From contig CM056744.1 in NCBI GenBank assembly GCA_029851415.1, forward strand, positions 103,263,338 through 103,327,337: a DNA stretch of 64,000 nt. The letters run 5' to 3'. Shown piece after piece: positions 63,523-64,000 of the stretch. The DNA is from Eretmocerus hayati (lineage: Eukaryota > Arthropoda > Insecta > Hymenoptera > Aphelinidae). The notes below the pieces were generated by a model, which made no database searches, was not told where the DNA came from, and worked only from the letters and a program-made list of their open reading frames with translations. The position numbers and the translations under genes were made by a program. Every line of letters begins with the position of its first letter. Position 1 is the stretch's first letter.

Positions 63523-63558
63523 CGAAGATTGCAGGTTCGTGTCCTGTCACGGTCGCCA
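63523..63558 (-). other. Extended primer-binding site copied from tRNA-Arg
   Basis: The + strand reads as 36 nt of the 3' end of an insect-type tRNA-Arg(UCG): GAAGATTGCAGG, the T arm, GTCACGGTCG and the post-transcriptional CCA (63556-63558). On the minus strand this is a PBS beginning TGGCGACCGTGACAGG next to the LTR end. Ordinary PBSs are 8-18 nt; this one reaches tRNA nucleotide 41. The one difference from my recollection of the tRNA is T for A at 63540, tRNA position 58, which is m1A in many tRNAs. Confidence 0.6.
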
Positions 63559-63562
63559 AAAA

Positions 63563-64000
63563 TGTGCCCGTGCAATCACGAGCTTTGCGCAGGGAGTTTT
63601 AGTAAATAATAGGCGGCGTAATGAATTTGACTCGATTTATTCAAACTTGAAAAAAAGTGAAAAATGACTCTAATAAAGCTCGCACGTCTACTCGCTTCAA
63701 AGCCTAATCGAGATCTAAACTTTTTTCTGTTTGCTTCGAAACGCGGTTGCTAAGGACTCTAAACAACAATTGAATGCGATTACTTTCCCCTGTAGCCGAT
63801 CGTTCACAGACACTCTGCAACGAGGGCCTCTCAAGCACGAGAGACGAATGTAGCCCCGGATCGAAATCCGTGCTACGGCTGGTGGACTCCGGAACCACGT
63901 TCCTCACGTCCTGGGGAAAGTAATTACAACATAAAAACTTGCTTGGATGACTCGAAATAAAAATAATGTCTGAAGCGAGTACATTTTCAAGCTAAAGAAA
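63563..64000 (-). mobile_element. LTR of a minus-strand LTR retrotransposon (cut by window end)
   Basis: The LTR end TGTGCCCGTG (plus 63563; ACA end on the minus strand) lies four bases from the PBS, the usual layout. A minus-strand AATAAA at 63636-63641 sits about 75 nt from that end, placed as a polyadenylation signal of the R region. The LTR is at least 437 bp; its other boundary is outside the window. Family (BEL/Pao or Gypsy) cannot be assigned without pol. Confidence 0.5.

Noticed and set aside
63480..63558. Whole tRNA-Arg gene
   Set aside because: Only nucleotides 41-76 match; there is no D arm or 5' acceptor strand upstream, and the encoded CCA points to a copied tRNA.

Overview
The window looks like nuclear DNA of an arthropod, most likely an insect. 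It is AT-rich and gene-poor, the genes are split by GT-AG introns (one about 15.5 kb), and the spaces are full of degraded LINEs, foldback/MITE-like elements and minisatellites. No bacterial operon, Shine-Dalgarno pattern or CRISPR array is visible. I cannot name the species.

Three gene models are supported. (1) A two-exon + strand gene (6198-6350, 8174-8461) for a 146-residue Arg/Ser-rich protein that I do not recognise. (2) A four-exon + strand gene (coding exons at 10243-10329, 25883-26907, 28305-28518, 38606-38812) for a B4GAT1/GT49-type beta-1,4-glucuronyltransferase, a type II Golgi membrane enzyme with a DVD metal-binding motif. Its start codon lies in a small first exon next to a CpG-rich promoter-like stretch. 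(3) A minus-strand C2H2 zinc-finger gene (about 51094 down to 46417) with nine fingers in one large exon. Its smaller downstream exons join in frame because every inferred intron is phase 1.

Layout: 1-1509 3' end of a dead CR1/Jockey-group LINE; 2.7-4.0 kb two MITEs; 6.2-8.5 kb unknown two-exon gene; 10.2-38.8 kb glucuronyltransferase gene, with introns holding a TA-flanked TIR element, palindromes, a TTAA-type MITE, a cluster of 5S-rRNA-like repeats and three different simple minisatellites; 39.8-43.0 kb minisatellite with higher-order structure; 43.68-43.96 kb palindrome with a tRNA-like pol III unit in its loop; 46.4-51.1 kb zinc-finger gene with a 712-bp palindrome in one intron; 54.0-56.2 kb minisatellite with 72-bp period; 58.4-58.65 kb GC-rich hairpin and poly-G; 59.3-61.1 kb foldback and a second LINE 3' end; 61.6-62.4 kb long inverted repeat; 63.5-64.0 kb start of a minus-strand LTR retrotransposon whose primer-binding site copies 36 nt of a tRNA-Arg 3' end.

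The genes do not form an operon or pathway. The least ordinary signals are the tRNA-Arg primer scar, the palindrome with a tRNA-like loop, the 5S-like foldback family, and the zinc-finger model with a signal-peptide-like first exon. All calls come from reading the sequence; splice sites, homology and repeat families were not tested computationally.
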